The notes under the pieces: model-generated | The model's input: only the letters and a program-made list of their open reading frames with translations | What the model was told of the DNA's origin: nothing | The model's database searches: none | Assembly: GCF_036983985.1 (NCBI RefSeq) | Contig: NZ_JALAHQ010000002.1 | Span: forward strand, 62,001 to 126,000 | Direction: 5' to 3' | DNA: 64,000 nucleotides | Origin: Alishewanella metallidurans | GTDB lineage: Bacteria; Pseudomonadota; Gammaproteobacteria; Enterobacterales; Alteromonadaceae | Position numbers and translations under genes: made by a program | Shown: positions 36,492-45,388 of the stretch, piece after piece | How the letters are laid out: the number at the start of each line of letters is the position of its first letter | Numbering within the stretch: position 1 is the first letter of the stretch

Positions 36492-37967
36492 ATGTCAATC
36501 AGCAGTACCATTAAATCCATTCAGGACATTATGCGCAAAGACGTCGGCGTCGACGGCGACGCCCAGCGTATCGGCCAGTTAGTCTGGATGCTGTTCTTAA
36601 AAATCTATGACGATAAAGAGCAGGAATGGGAGCTATTCGGCGATTATACCTCACCCATACCCGAGCCACTGCGCTGGCGTAACTGGGCCGCCGATGCTGA
36701 AGGCATTACCGGTGACGAGCTAAAGCAGTTTATTGATAACGAGCTATTTCCCACGCTGCAAAACCTGGAACCCAAAGGCGACGACCAGCGCGCTTTTGTC
36801 ATTAAAAGCGTATTTGAAGATGCCTACAACTACATGAAATCTGGTCAGCTGCTGCGGCAGATGATCAACAAAATTCAGGACGGCATCGACTTTAATAAGG
36901 CGCAGGAACGTCATTTGTTCGGTGATATGTACGAGCAAATACTGCGCGACTTACAAAACGCCGGTAACGCCGGTGAGTTTTATACTCCGCGCCCGGTTAC
37001 CGAATTTATGGTGCGCATGGTTAACCCCAAGCTGGATGACAAGGTGCTTGACCCGGCCTGTGGCACGGGTGGCTTTTTAACCTGCACTATCGAGCATAAG
37101 CGTAAGCATTACGTTAAAACCCCAAGCGACGAGCAAGTGCTGCAAAACAGTATTTTTGGCGTAGAGAAAAAGCCACTGCCGCACTTGCTTGCCACTACCA
37201 ATATGATTTTGCACGGCATTGAAGTGCCGTTTAATATCCGCCACGACAACACCCTGGCAAGGCCGCTAATCAGCTGGGGGCCAAAAAAGCGGGTCGACTG
37301 CATTATAACCAACCCGCCATTTGGTGGCATGGAAGAAGACGGCATCGAAACCAACTTCCCGCAGGCGCTACGCACCCGCGAAACCGCCGATTTGTTTATG
37401 ACGCTGATTATCCACCTGCTAAAAGACGGTGGCCGCGCCGCAGTGGTGCTGCCCGACGGCTTTTTATTTGGCGAGGGTATGAAATCACGCTTAAAAGAAA
37501 AGCTGCTGCAAGAGTGCAACCTGCACACCATAGTGCGCCTGCCCAATGGCGTGTTTAACCCGTACACCGGCATTAAAACCAACCTGCTGTTTTTCACCAA
37601 AGGCACACCGACTAAAGACATTTGGTTTTACGAGCACCAATACCCAGAGGGTGTAAAAAACTACAGCAAAACCAGGCCGATGCGCATTGAAGAATTCGCG
37701 GTAGAAGAAGCCTGGTGGGGCAGCGAAGCCGATGGCTTTGCCACGCGTGAGGAAAACGAATTTGCCTGGAAGGTGTCGGCAGATGAGATTAAAACGCGCA
37801 ACTACAACCTCGATTGTAAAAACCCGCATATTGGCGAGTTAATCAGCCATGACCCGGAAGAGTTATTAGCCAGCTACGCCCAGCAGCAGCAGGAAATACA
37901 ACAACTGCGCGACCAGCTAAAAAGCATACTGGCCGAAGCCTTAGCGCCAACAAGCGGCAGAGGTTAA
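36492..37967 (+). CDS. hsdM: type I restriction-modification, M subunit
   Basis: 491 residues. N6-adenine methyltransferase subunit working as M2S with HsdS. The N-terminal HsdM domain begins SISSTIKSIQDIMRKD. The SAM motif I is DPACGTGGF (187-195) and the catalytic motif IV NPPF (274-277). The QILRDLQNAGNAGEFYTPRP segment before them is classic for HsdM. AAAAGGA lies close to the ATG. It follows hsdR by 154 bases occupied by a palindromic element and is separated from hsdS by 4 bases. Confidence 0.97.
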   Translation: MSISSTIKSIQDIMRKDVGVDGDAQRIGQLVWMLFLKIYDDKEQEWELFGDYTSPIPEPLRWRNWAADAEGITGDELKQFIDNELFPTLQNLEPKGDDQRAFVIKSVFEDAYNYMKSGQLLRQMINKIQDGIDFNKAQERHLFGDMYEQILRDLQNAGNAGEFYTPRPVTEFMVRMVNPKLDDKVLDPACGTGGFLTCTIEHKRKHYVKTPSDEQVLQNSIFGVEKKPLPHLLATTNMILHGIEVPFNIRHDNTLARPLISWGPKKRVDCIITNPPFGGMEEDGIETNFPQALRTRETADLFMTLIIHLLKDGGRAAVVLPDGFLFGEGMKSRLKEKLLQECNLHTIVRLPNGVFNPYTGIKTNLLFFTKGTPTKDIWFYEHQYPEGVKNYSKTRPMRIEEFAVEEAWWGSEADGFATREENEFAWKVSADEIKTRNYNLDCKNPHIGELISHDPEELLASYAQQQQEIQQLRDQLKSILAEALAPTSGRG

Positions 37968-37971
37968 TAGC

Positions 37972-39666
37972 ATGGCACTGCAAGTTGAACAGCTGATTAC
38001 CGATCATCTAGATCTGTGGACACAGGCACAAACCGCCAAAAGTACCAGCGGACGCGGCAGCAATAACAAGATTGAGCTAACCGGTATTAAAAAACTGCGT
38101 GAGCTGATTTTAGAACTCGCCGTACGCGGCAAACTGGTGCCGCAAGATCCAACTGATGAACCAGCCAGTGAGCTATTAAAGCGGATTGCTGAAGAAAAAG
38201 AGGCGTTAGTTAAAGCCGGTAAGCTTAAAAAGCAAAAACCATTTCCGCGGATTTCGGATGAGGAAAAGCCTTTTGAATTGCCGAAAGGCTGGGCATTTCT
38301 GAAGCTTGGTTCGCTACTGGAGTTTGAGTATGGTGATAACTTACCAGAAGCAAAGAGAACAAATACTGGCGAATTCCCCGTATATGGTTCAAATGGGGTA
38401 GTGGGATCTCATAACGTAGCTTTTATAAATGCGCCTTGTATCGTAATTGGTCGAAAAGGATCTGCGGGTGCACTCAATTTATGTATGCATTCGGGTTGTT
38501 GCGTAACTGATGTTGCATATTACTGTATACCGTCAGCTTATATGAATTTAAATTTCGTGTTTAAGTTGCTCCATACTCTTGCTCTAGACAAGCTCGGTAA
38601 AGGGATTAAACCTGGCCTCAATAGAAATGAGGCTTATGAGCTAATCGTTTCGCTACCACCATTTGCAGAGCAGAATCGAATCGTCGCCAAAGTAGATGAA
38701 CTAATGGCCCTATGCGATCAGCTGGAACAGCAAAGCTACCAGCAGCTCGATGCCCATAATCAACTGGTTGATGCCTTACTGGCTACCTTAACCCAAAGCC
38801 TGAATGCTGACGAACTGGCCAGCAACTGGCAGCGCCTGGCAGCACACTTTGATACGTTATTTACCACCGAATACAGCATCGACGCGCTGAAGCAAACTAT
38901 TTTGCAATTAGCAGTAATGGGCAAGCTGGTTAAACAAGACCCTAGCGACGAACCCGCCAGCGAACTGCTAAAACGCATCGCCTTTGAGAAAGACGCCTTG
39001 GTAAAAGCCGGTAAAATCAAAAAGCAAAAATCGTTACCGCCGATTAGTGATGACGAGAAACCGTTTGAACTGCCAGAGGGGTGGGAGTGGTGTAGGTTGG
39101 GATGGATTGCTGAAATTAACCCGCGCAATTATGCCGAAGATAAACTTCAAGCGTCATTTGTACCCATGACATTAATTGGTAAATCACACACTGGCGAGCA
39201 TCTGAGTGAAACCAGAGATTGGGGTGACATCAAAAAAGGTTTCACTCACTTCGCTAATGGTGATCTGGCTGTGGCGAAGATCACGCCATGTTTTGAAAAC
39301 AGTAAGGCTGCAGTGTTTCATGATTTAACTAACGGCATTGGTGCAGGAACCACTGAGCTTCATATAGCCCGTTTTATCTCTGCAGAAGATGCTCTGGCAA
39401 AATATTTGTTGTTGAACATTAAATCACCACTTTATTTGAAGACAGGTGAGTCAAAAATGACAGGAACGGCAGGTCAAAAACGTCTGCCCAAAGACTTTTT
39501 TGAAGGTAATCCATTTGCTCTGCCGCCTAAATCTGAACAAGGCAGGATAGTTAATCGGGTAAACGAACTTTTTGAGCTTTGTGATGCTTTAAGTGAGAAA
39601 TTGAATAGCAGTAAACAAACTCAAGTAGTCTTAGCTGAAGCATTGGTCGAACAGGTGGTTGCCTGA
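37972..39666 (+). CDS. hsdS: type I restriction-modification, specificity subunit
   Basis: 564 residues with two target-recognition domains that set the bipartite DNA target. Each is introduced by a repeated block: residues about 43-106 and 310-373 both contain GKLV-QDP-DEPASELLKRI, then an E-K-ALVKAGK-KKQK helix and ISD-EKPFELP-GW. TRD1 (about 107-235) and TRD2 (about 374-530) differ strongly. Each TRD ends in a conserved helix beginning EQ-RIV-V-EL, with a coiled-coil spacer between. The recognition sequence cannot be read from the protein. The duplicated flanks favour TRD exchange. TRD1 looks more A+T-rich than its flanks, consistent with a swapped-in domain. Confidence 0.95.
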   Translation: MALQVEQLITDHLDLWTQAQTAKSTSGRGSNNKIELTGIKKLRELILELAVRGKLVPQDPTDEPASELLKRIAEEKEALVKAGKLKKQKPFPRISDEEKPFELPKGWAFLKLGSLLEFEYGDNLPEAKRTNTGEFPVYGSNGVVGSHNVAFINAPCIVIGRKGSAGALNLCMHSGCCVTDVAYYCIPSAYMNLNFVFKLLHTLALDKLGKGIKPGLNRNEAYELIVSLPPFAEQNRIVAKVDELMALCDQLEQQSYQQLDAHNQLVDALLATLTQSLNADELASNWQRLAAHFDTLFTTEYSIDALKQTILQLAVMGKLVKQDPSDEPASELLKRIAFEKDALVKAGKIKKQKSLPPISDDEKPFELPEGWEWCRLGWIAEINPRNYAEDKLQASFVPMTLIGKSHTGEHLSETRDWGDIKKGFTHFANGDLAVAKITPCFENSKAAVFHDLTNGIGAGTTELHIARFISAEDALAKYLLLNIKSPLYLKTGESKMTGTAGQKRLPKDFFEGNPFALPPKSEQGRIVNRVNELFELCDALSEKLNSSKQTQVVLAEALVEQVVA

Positions 39667-39709
39667 TTAGCACAGTTAGACATTAAATTTGTTAGAGAAG
39701 GGATTTTGA

Positions 39710-41194
39710 ATGAGCAGATGGACTACACAGTTTAAAAACCACGCATTTCAGGCACAGTTGAAAAAAGCCATGTCTTTACTAGCAGAGCTAAAGCCTCATC
39801 AAAATGCTACACCTGATGACCGGCTAGAGATTGGCCGGTTAAAAAAAGCAATGAAGTACATTGAGGAATCAATTCAGCTGATTGATCCTGAATTAACACC
39901 AATGTCTTATTTTGATGGTTTAAATAGTGGTTTTAGTCACGTTATTACATATATAAATCAGTACGCTACAACTCCTAACTCGCCTATTAACAGCATTCAA
40001 AGCGCTAACACTCACATTGATCAAATGTTGACAGTGATTGCTCCAGTTTGCGGTAAAGGCAGTGGGCCAGCCAAAGCGGCTCATTACGCATTTAAAAAGT
40101 ATGCCGAAACCATAGAAGAGCATCTTACCCAGTTTCATGAGAAGGCAAATCAGATAGTTACCGACATGCAAAGCGCATCGGAAAGTGTCAAAGGTGATGC
40201 TGACTCAGTTGATACGCTTAAAAGCGAAATAGAAGAATTTAGAGACGAGCTGTTTGTTGAAACAGACGAGAAATACTCAGTTCAGCAGCTTATAAAAGAG
40301 TTGCAAGAGAAAGCCGATAGCCTTTTCGAAAAAATCAGCGGTTATCACGATAAGTTGTTTAGTGATGATGCCAGAGGCGAAGCAATCAGCACACAAATCG
40401 AGACCGCATTAAATGAAGCTACGGAAAACAGCGAGAGGATTGATGAGCTTTTAGACGGCGCAAAATCTGACCTAAAAGAGCTGAAAGATTTCTATCACCA
40501 TATTTTTGGCAAGCCGAGTGCTGAAGACGAGACCGTTATGGTGGGCGGCTTAAAAGAAGAGTTGAAAAAGCGGCGTGCCGACTTAGATAAGTTTAAGAAA
40601 GAACAAGAAGAACGGTACAAAGCGCTAAACGACGAAATTGAGACGTTGTTACCTGGCGCAACCAGTGCAGGTTTAACTACTGCTTACAGGGAAATGAAAA
40701 ATAGCTTCGACTCAACGATTAGCACTAATACAAAAATCTTTTATGGTTCGATTCTGACGTTGGTTGTTATTTCATTGGTTTCTGTGACTAACAAAATTTA
40801 TTGGTTTGGTATCGACTGGGTAGACCTTAGCCAATTGTCCAATTTATGGAGTAACCTTGCTTATAAAATTCCGTTAGCGCTGCCTGTGATTTGGCTAGCA
40901 TTTTTTGCGTCAAAGCGTCGTAGTGAAGCACAAAGATTACAGCAAGAATATGCCCATAAAGAGGCGCTGGCAAAATCCTATCAAAGCTATAAAACGCAGG
41001 TGGAACAGCTAGGCCAGGAAACTAATGAGTTAATGGCGCATTTATTAAGATCTGCCATAGATGCAATAGCATTCAATGCTTCCGTGACTTTGGAAACTAA
41101 ACATGGTGACAAATCACCACTTCAAGACATGCTCGATAAAATCATTGATAGGCAGGATAAAATCGAACAGTTGTTGAAAACAGACAAAAAATGA
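39710..41194 (+). CDS. membrane-anchored coiled-coil protein, unrecognised, in hsd locus
   Basis: 494 residues. A helical N-terminal part (about 1-130) is followed by a long charged coiled coil (about 140-320, EIEEFRDEL, LKELKDFYHH, LKEELKKRRADLDKFKKEQE). The segment LLPGATSAGL near 315 precedes two membrane spans (about 343-362 and 387-402) joined by a short loop. A C-terminal cytoplasmic helical domain has SEAQRLQQEYAHKEALAKSY and LRSAIDAIAFNAS. Both large parts would be cytoplasmic. It starts 43 bases after hsdS with GAAGGGA upstream, so co-transcription is likely. From memory, LPGATSAGL and the AHKE-LAKSY helix recur in membrane proteins near phage-defence genes; function is unknown. Lower G+C than hsdRM. 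Confidence 0.75.
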   Translation: MSRWTTQFKNHAFQAQLKKAMSLLAELKPHQNATPDDRLEIGRLKKAMKYIEESIQLIDPELTPMSYFDGLNSGFSHVITYINQYATTPNSPINSIQSANTHIDQMLTVIAPVCGKGSGPAKAAHYAFKKYAETIEEHLTQFHEKANQIVTDMQSASESVKGDADSVDTLKSEIEEFRDELFVETDEKYSVQQLIKELQEKADSLFEKISGYHDKLFSDDARGEAISTQIETALNEATENSERIDELLDGAKSDLKELKDFYHHIFGKPSAEDETVMVGGLKEELKKRRADLDKFKKEQEERYKALNDEIETLLPGATSAGLTTAYREMKNSFDSTISTNTKIFYGSILTLVVISLVSVTNKIYWFGIDWVDLSQLSNLWSNLAYKIPLALPVIWLAFFASKRRSEAQRLQQEYAHKEALAKSYQSYKTQVEQLGQETNELMAHLLRSAIDAIAFNASVTLETKHGDKSPLQDMLDKIIDRQDKIEQLLKTDKK

Positions 41195-41785
41195 CTGTTA
41201 CTAGGGCTAATAAAGAACCCCTAAGCAATAGCTTGCAAAGGCAATACTATCGATAGGGGCCGTGTTATAAACGACATTAATTCTCTGCTCAAAGTTAGTC
41301 AAAGATTTGTATGAGATACGATTGGATGTGCTCTGAAAAGCAGGCATATCCCTGTTTCCGGGACGGGCCGTAACTCCTTCTACGCATGGTAGACGAGATG
41401 CGCGTAGTGTAGTTAACTACAGGTTACGTATAAAGACTGCTTTGATATAACTAATGCTGTTTTAACAGGCTTACCGTTATATCTGTTTTAATAAATTTTA
41501 GAAAGACAGTACATTAAGCCGATATCGCAAGCTGTTGTAAAATCGAGTGTGAAAATGGCGACAGCACAGCAGATAATAACGAGTAAAACATCGTCAGCAT
41601 GGTATTGGTAAGAGTAACTAGTAAGAAAGTTATAAATTTTTTTCATATGAACTCCGTTTAGTCAGTATTTGACGAGGAGAGCGTATCTAAAGTCTTGATG
41701 ATGCTGGCAGATTAAACATGCTTATTTCGCCCTCTTAGCAAAGTATTTTTAGCTGGAATAGCGATATTAAGGACACTAAGCAATA
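41195..41785. other. 590-base intergenic region rich in dyads
   Basis: No gene is strongly supported. Visible structures are: small hairpin GCAA-TAGC-TTGC (41225-41236) inside arms CCCCTA / TAGGGG (41218-41223, 41254-41259); TCCC-GGGA (41349-41363); CTACGCAT / ATGCGCGTAG (41380-41407); and a perfect 14-bp palindrome TGTAGTTAACTACA (41408-41421). A possible 52-codon minus-strand ORF lies at 41488-41646. It could hold the terminator of the upstream gene and a small RNA. Confidence 0.5.
41488..41646 (-). CDS. possible 52-residue small ORF
   Basis: The ATG at 41646 has CGGAG five bases upstream and opens with M-K-K-I-Y. A hydrophobic stretch (about residues 20-34, VLLVIICCAVAIFTL) could be a single membrane span. 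Nothing else supports it: there is no recognised family, and a second short frame (28 codons) overlaps it. It could be a small membrane peptide, a decayed gene or chance. Confidence 0.25.
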   Translation of the reverse strand: MKKIYNFLTSYSYQYHADDVLLVIICCAVAIFTLDFTTACDIGLMYCLSKIY

Positions 41786-42472
41786 ATGAACATGCAATAC
41801 CAATTCTGCGCTACCAATGCCCTAATCAAGTGGCTAAAATCCGACTTACCGCGTTTGCCCGCCGCACCCGGCCAGCAGGTGGGGGTGAATACCGTTGCCA
41901 GCACCCGCGAGCAAATGAGCTGGCAGTTGCATATTATCGACAATAGCTATGGTTCATGGCATAAAACCATTATTGCCACCGAGGCTAACAGTCGGTTTAC
42001 TGTGTTTATACCGGTAGATTTAATACTGACGCCTGAACAGCTAAGCAAACGCTTACAAATAGAGTGGCAGTTTCTACTCGCTGAAACACTACAAGATCAG
42101 CATATGTTGCCGCGCAGCGATATTGCGCTGCTGCTAAGTAACCTTAGTGATATTAACTTCGACATAGACTGGGTTAAAAATACCGATCTTAGCGTTAATG
42201 GTCATATTGCAGACGCCGCATTGTGGGTAACGCAAACTTTGGCAGACAAAAAGCAAGCTGAATTATCGCCAAGTTTAGCACTGGAGTTAGCTATTTACCT
42301 TAACACTCAGCCCAAACGAGTAGCTAAACAAAAGACCAAAATTGTGCCGGTAGAGCGCTTAGCGCAGTACTGTAACAGCTTAGTAAACGCAAGAAACAGA
42401 ATGCAGGAAAACAGTGTTACGCCCAAAAATATAAGCGATAATGTTGTGTATTTAAAAGATTTTAAACACTAA
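41786..42472 (+). CDS. uncharacterised protein, weak resemblance to DUF6933
   Basis: 228 residues, soluble, no signal peptide. The first half looks like a beta-rich core (WQLHIIDN, then KTIIATEANSRFTVFIPVDL). The middle has INFDIDWVKNTDLSVNG, reminiscent from memory of the K-T-RSV-G segment of DUF6933 proteins. The C-terminal 70 residues are basic and probably disordered. The ribosome site is weak (AAGGA about 15 bases upstream). It faces the convergent tRNA genes and stands alone after the 590-base gap, so membership in the restriction locus is doubtful. Confidence 0.55.
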   Translation: MNMQYQFCATNALIKWLKSDLPRLPAAPGQQVGVNTVASTREQMSWQLHIIDNSYGSWHKTIIATEANSRFTVFIPVDLILTPEQLSKRLQIEWQFLLAETLQDQHMLPRSDIALLLSNLSDINFDIDWVKNTDLSVNGHIADAALWVTQTLADKKQAELSPSLALELAIYLNTQPKRVAKQKTKIVPVERLAQYCNSLVNARNRMQENSVTPKNISDNVVYLKDFKH

Positions 42473-42549
42473 GTATTTAGCTAAACGTTGTAGCATCTGG
42501 CTCCACCTGCGAGTCAAGTTCCTCGGCTTATAGCACATTCTGTAATGAT

Positions 42550-42585
42550 GCAGGTGCAAACGCAGGTACAAGTGCGGGTGCAAAC
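42550..42585. repeat. three tandem 12-bp repeats
   Basis: GCAGGTGCAAAC, GCAGGTACAAGT and GCGGGTGCAAAC abut. They lie in the otherwise featureless 150 bases (42473-42622) between the uncharacterised gene and the tRNA terminator. Probably a minor slippage repeat. Confidence 0.6.
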
Positions 42586-42622
42586 ACCAGAAAAATCTTG
42601 CACATACTCAAATTTCAGGCAC

Positions 42623-42647
42623 AAAAAAACCGACTTAATTAGTCGGC
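42623..42647 (-). terminator. Rho-independent terminator of the initiator tRNA unit
   Basis: On the minus strand GCCGACT-AATTA-AGTCGG is followed by seven T. It lies just downstream of the two tRNA genes and the fragment nearest it. Confidence 0.85.
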
Positions 42648-42652
42648 TTAGT

Positions 42653-42710
42653 TGGTTGCGTAAGCTCAGGTTTAGACCTTCGCCTCGCGGTTATAAAGAG
42701 GAGCCCGAGG
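42653..42710 (-). pseudogene. tRNA-fMet-derived 3' fragment, copy 1
   Basis: Read on the minus strand it keeps, in tRNA order, TCGGGCTC, ATAACC, CGAAGGTC and the end CGCAACCA of the neighbouring tRNA-fMet. Short insertions and a lost T-arm break the cloverleaf. The 5' half of the tRNA is missing. CCTCG / CGAGG can form a new hairpin around the old anticodon region. Either a decayed tRNA, an old integration scar or a structured RNA. Confidence 0.55.
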
Positions 42711-42740
42711 GCTTTCTAAATAATCACTACACACTTAATT

Positions 42741-42817
<77 letters not shown>

Positions 42818-42902
42818 TCCGTATATTACCCTTGAGCAGAGAAGGTAATATGTTGATTTGCAAGACGTTAATTGATGACCTTTAGGCTAAACAAGTCACA
42901 AT

Positions 42903-42960
42903 TGGTTGCGTAAGCTTGGGGTTAGACCTTCGCCTCGTGGTTATAAAGAGGAGCCCGAGG
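42903..42960 (-). pseudogene. tRNA-fMet-derived 3' fragment, copy 2
   Basis: Same four tRNA blocks as the copy at 42653. Differences from it sit in the T-arm remnant (TAACCCCAAGC against TAAACCTGAGC) and one loop base, while the CCTCG / CGAGG stem and CGCAACCA end are unchanged. Confidence 0.55.
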
Positions 42961-42990
42961 GCTTGCTAAATAATCACTACACACTCAATT

Positions 42991-43067
<77 letters not shown>

Positions 43068-43085
43068 TCCGTCACTGCGGGGCGC

Positions 43086-43114
43086 ATATTAGGGCTTTTA
43101 CTTTAGACACGCAA
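43086..43114 (-). promoter_or_regulatory. promoter of the tRNA-fMet unit
   Basis: Minus-strand TTGCGT (43109-43114), a 17-base spacer and TAATAT (43086-43091), followed by a G+C-rich discriminator GCGCCCCGC. The discriminator is the hallmark of stringently controlled stable-RNA promoters. Confidence 0.7.
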
Positions 43115-43271
43115 GTCTTTAATTCGCTTTATTTCACATTAGCCGTTCAACCGCTGCTTTATTAAACAAAGCGCAGTTTAATACAACAATTTGGCCGGTG
43201 TGTAAAAACTCAAACGTATAAATACTACATTCTGCTATACTAAGCGCCATTTTTGATAAGGGTTGGGTAGC

Positions 43272-45386
43272 ATGCTGGAATTCTGGGCGTTAACGTCTAA
43301 AGGGGTAGAGGAACTGTTGGCTGATGAGATCCGTCAACACGGTGGCGAAGTTATAAAAGTAACCATGGGAGTAGTGCGTTTTAGTGCTGAACTGCGCACG
43401 GCGTATCAGTTATGCTTGTGGTCTCGTTTGGCTACCCGAATTTTGCGTCTTATTCAGTCTGAGCCGATAACGGCAGACAGTGATATCTACCAAGTAGCCA
43501 GTAAAATTGACTGGCCGCAGCATATGTCGCTACGTAATAGTTTAGCGGTAGAGTGCGTTGGTAAACACCCGAAAATAGATAATACCCAGTTTGGCGCTAT
43601 TCGTCTAAAAGATGCGATTGTTGATCAGTTTCGTGAAGAAACCGGCAACCGTCCAGATGTCGACCGTATGGACCCTGATGTACGTTTCCAAGTGCGCTTA
43701 GATAAACAGCATTTTCACTTCTTGCAAGATTTCTCTGGCCCATCGCTACATCAGCGCGGTTATCGCAGCGGGCAAGGTGAAGCACCATTAAAAGAACACT
43801 TAGCCGCAGCGTTATTGAAACGCTCAGGTTGGCAGGTTGAACAACCGTTATTTGACCCGTTTTGTGGTAGCGGCACTATTGTTCTTGAAGCGGCGTTAAT
43901 TGCGCAAAATAAAGCACCGGGTTTAACCCGTGAAAAATTTGCATTTATTGGTTGGCCTGGCCATCGCGATGCCACGTGGCAACAGTTAAAACAAGAAGCA
44001 GTGGTTGCAGAACGTAGTTTGCCGGCAAAGGTACAATTTTGGGGCTCTGATTTTGATGAACGTAGCTTAGCCAAAGCCAAACAAAATGCGGCACGGGCCG
44101 GTGTTAGTGCTTTAGTGCAGTTTGACTATGCCGATGCCACCGCCTTAAAGGCTGCGGTTAGTAGTGTTGCCGGTGTTATTGTAACTAACCCGCCGTACGG
44201 CGAGCGTTTAGGTGATTTACCATCACTTATACCGCTATATAGTAAGTTTTCGTTAGCCTTAAAACAGCATTATCAAGGTTGGCGCTTAGCTATTATCACC
44301 TCAAATGCTGATTTACTGCGTGCGCTTCGTTTATCAAAAAGTAAAACCTATAAATTTACTAACGGTCCGTTAGATTGTGAATTTACGCTGTTTGATTTAA
44401 CCGAAAAGCAAGTCGCGGTGAGCTCTGATGCACCAGCACTGTTTTATAGCGAAAGTAGCTCTTTTGGTAATAGGTTAGCGAAAAACCTTAAACAATTACA
44501 AAAATGGGCGAATAAAGAAGGCCTGAACTGCTATCGCTTATACGACGCTGATATTCCTGAATATAACGTGGCGGTAGATTGGTACGATGGCGAAGTAGTG
44601 GTGCACGAATATGCGGCTCCGGCTACGGTAGATGAGCAGGTATCACAAAAGCGTTTATTTGACGTGGTAAACCAAGTACCACAAGTGCTGGGTATTAACT
44701 CAGATAAAATGATTTTAAAGGTTCGAGAAAAACAAAAGGGTACTTCACAGTATCAGGCCAATGATAAAGTGGGCCGTTATAAAGAAGTTAGCGAATATGG
44801 CGCTAAGTTTTTAGTAAACTTACGCGATTATCTTGATACCGGCTTATTTTTAGATCACCGTATTACTCGGCGGATGATCCAGCAGCAGGCAAAAGGCAAA
44901 ACGGTATTAAACTTATTTGCTTACACCGGCACGGCATCGGTACATGCGGCTATTGGCGGCGCAGCAAGTGTCACTACAGTAGACATGTCAAATACTTACC
45001 TTGATTGGGCTAAGCGCAACTTTACACTTAATGGTTTAGCCGGCAAGCAATACCAGTTTGAACAAGCCGATTGTTTGCAATGGTTAAGCCGTTGCCGTAA
45101 TCAGTTTGAATTGATTTTTGTTGACCCACCAACCTTTTCAAATTCAAAACGGATGCAAGATAACTGGGATGTGCAGCGTGATCACGTGATGCTAATTAAT
45201 ATGCTAACGCCGCGCTTAGCGCCTGGCGGCAAGGTTATATTTTCTAACAACAAACGCCGCTTTAAAATTGATACTCAGGCATTAAACGATGCGGGTTGGC
45301 AAGTTAAAGATATTTCTGCAGCAACCTTACCTGAAGATTATAAACGTAACCCCAATATTCACGTTTGTTTTGAGTTAACCCGTTAA
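43272..45386 (+). CDS. rlmL: 23S rRNA methyltransferase RlmKL (m2G2445, m7G2069)
   Basis: 704 residues from the ATG at 43272, preferred over the TTG nine bases upstream; AAGGG lies about nine bases before it. Fused bifunctional enzyme. A THUMP domain (about 45-155) is followed by the RlmL methyltransferase with DPFCGSGTI near 197-205 and NPPYGERLG near 310. The RlmK domain carries VLNLFAYTGTASVHA near 550 and VDPPTFSNSKRM near 620. It acts on the large subunit during assembly. The next gene starts three bases after its stop. Confidence 0.96.
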   Translation: MLEFWALTSKGVEELLADEIRQHGGEVIKVTMGVVRFSAELRTAYQLCLWSRLATRILRLIQSEPITADSDIYQVASKIDWPQHMSLRNSLAVECVGKHPKIDNTQFGAIRLKDAIVDQFREETGNRPDVDRMDPDVRFQVRLDKQHFHFLQDFSGPSLHQRGYRSGQGEAPLKEHLAAALLKRSGWQVEQPLFDPFCGSGTIVLEAALIAQNKAPGLTREKFAFIGWPGHRDATWQQLKQEAVVAERSLPAKVQFWGSDFDERSLAKAKQNAARAGVSALVQFDYADATALKAAVSSVAGVIVTNPPYGERLGDLPSLIPLYSKFSLALKQHYQGWRLAIITSNADLLRALRLSKSKTYKFTNGPLDCEFTLFDLTEKQVAVSSDAPALFYSESSSFGNRLAKNLKQLQKWANKEGLNCYRLYDADIPEYNVAVDWYDGEVVVHEYAAPATVDEQVSQKRLFDVVNQVPQVLGINSDKMILKVREKQKGTSQYQANDKVGRYKEVSEYGAKFLVNLRDYLDTGLFLDHRITRRMIQQQAKGKTVLNLFAYTGTASVHAAIGGAASVTTVDMSNTYLDWAKRNFTLNGLAGKQYQFEQADCLQWLSRCRNQFELIFVDPPTFSNSKRMQDNWDVQRDHVMLINMLTPRLAPGGKVIFSNNKRRFKIDTQALNDAGWQVKDISAATLPEDYKRNPNIHVCFELTR

Positions 45387-45388
45387 CA

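Noticed and set aside
37109..37621. 170-codon antisense ORF inside hsdM
   Set aside because: Shadow of the hsdM reading frame in G+C-rich sequence; no ribosome site or family. Other antisense ORFs (such as 14897-15391 and 31011-31361) were dismissed for the same reason.
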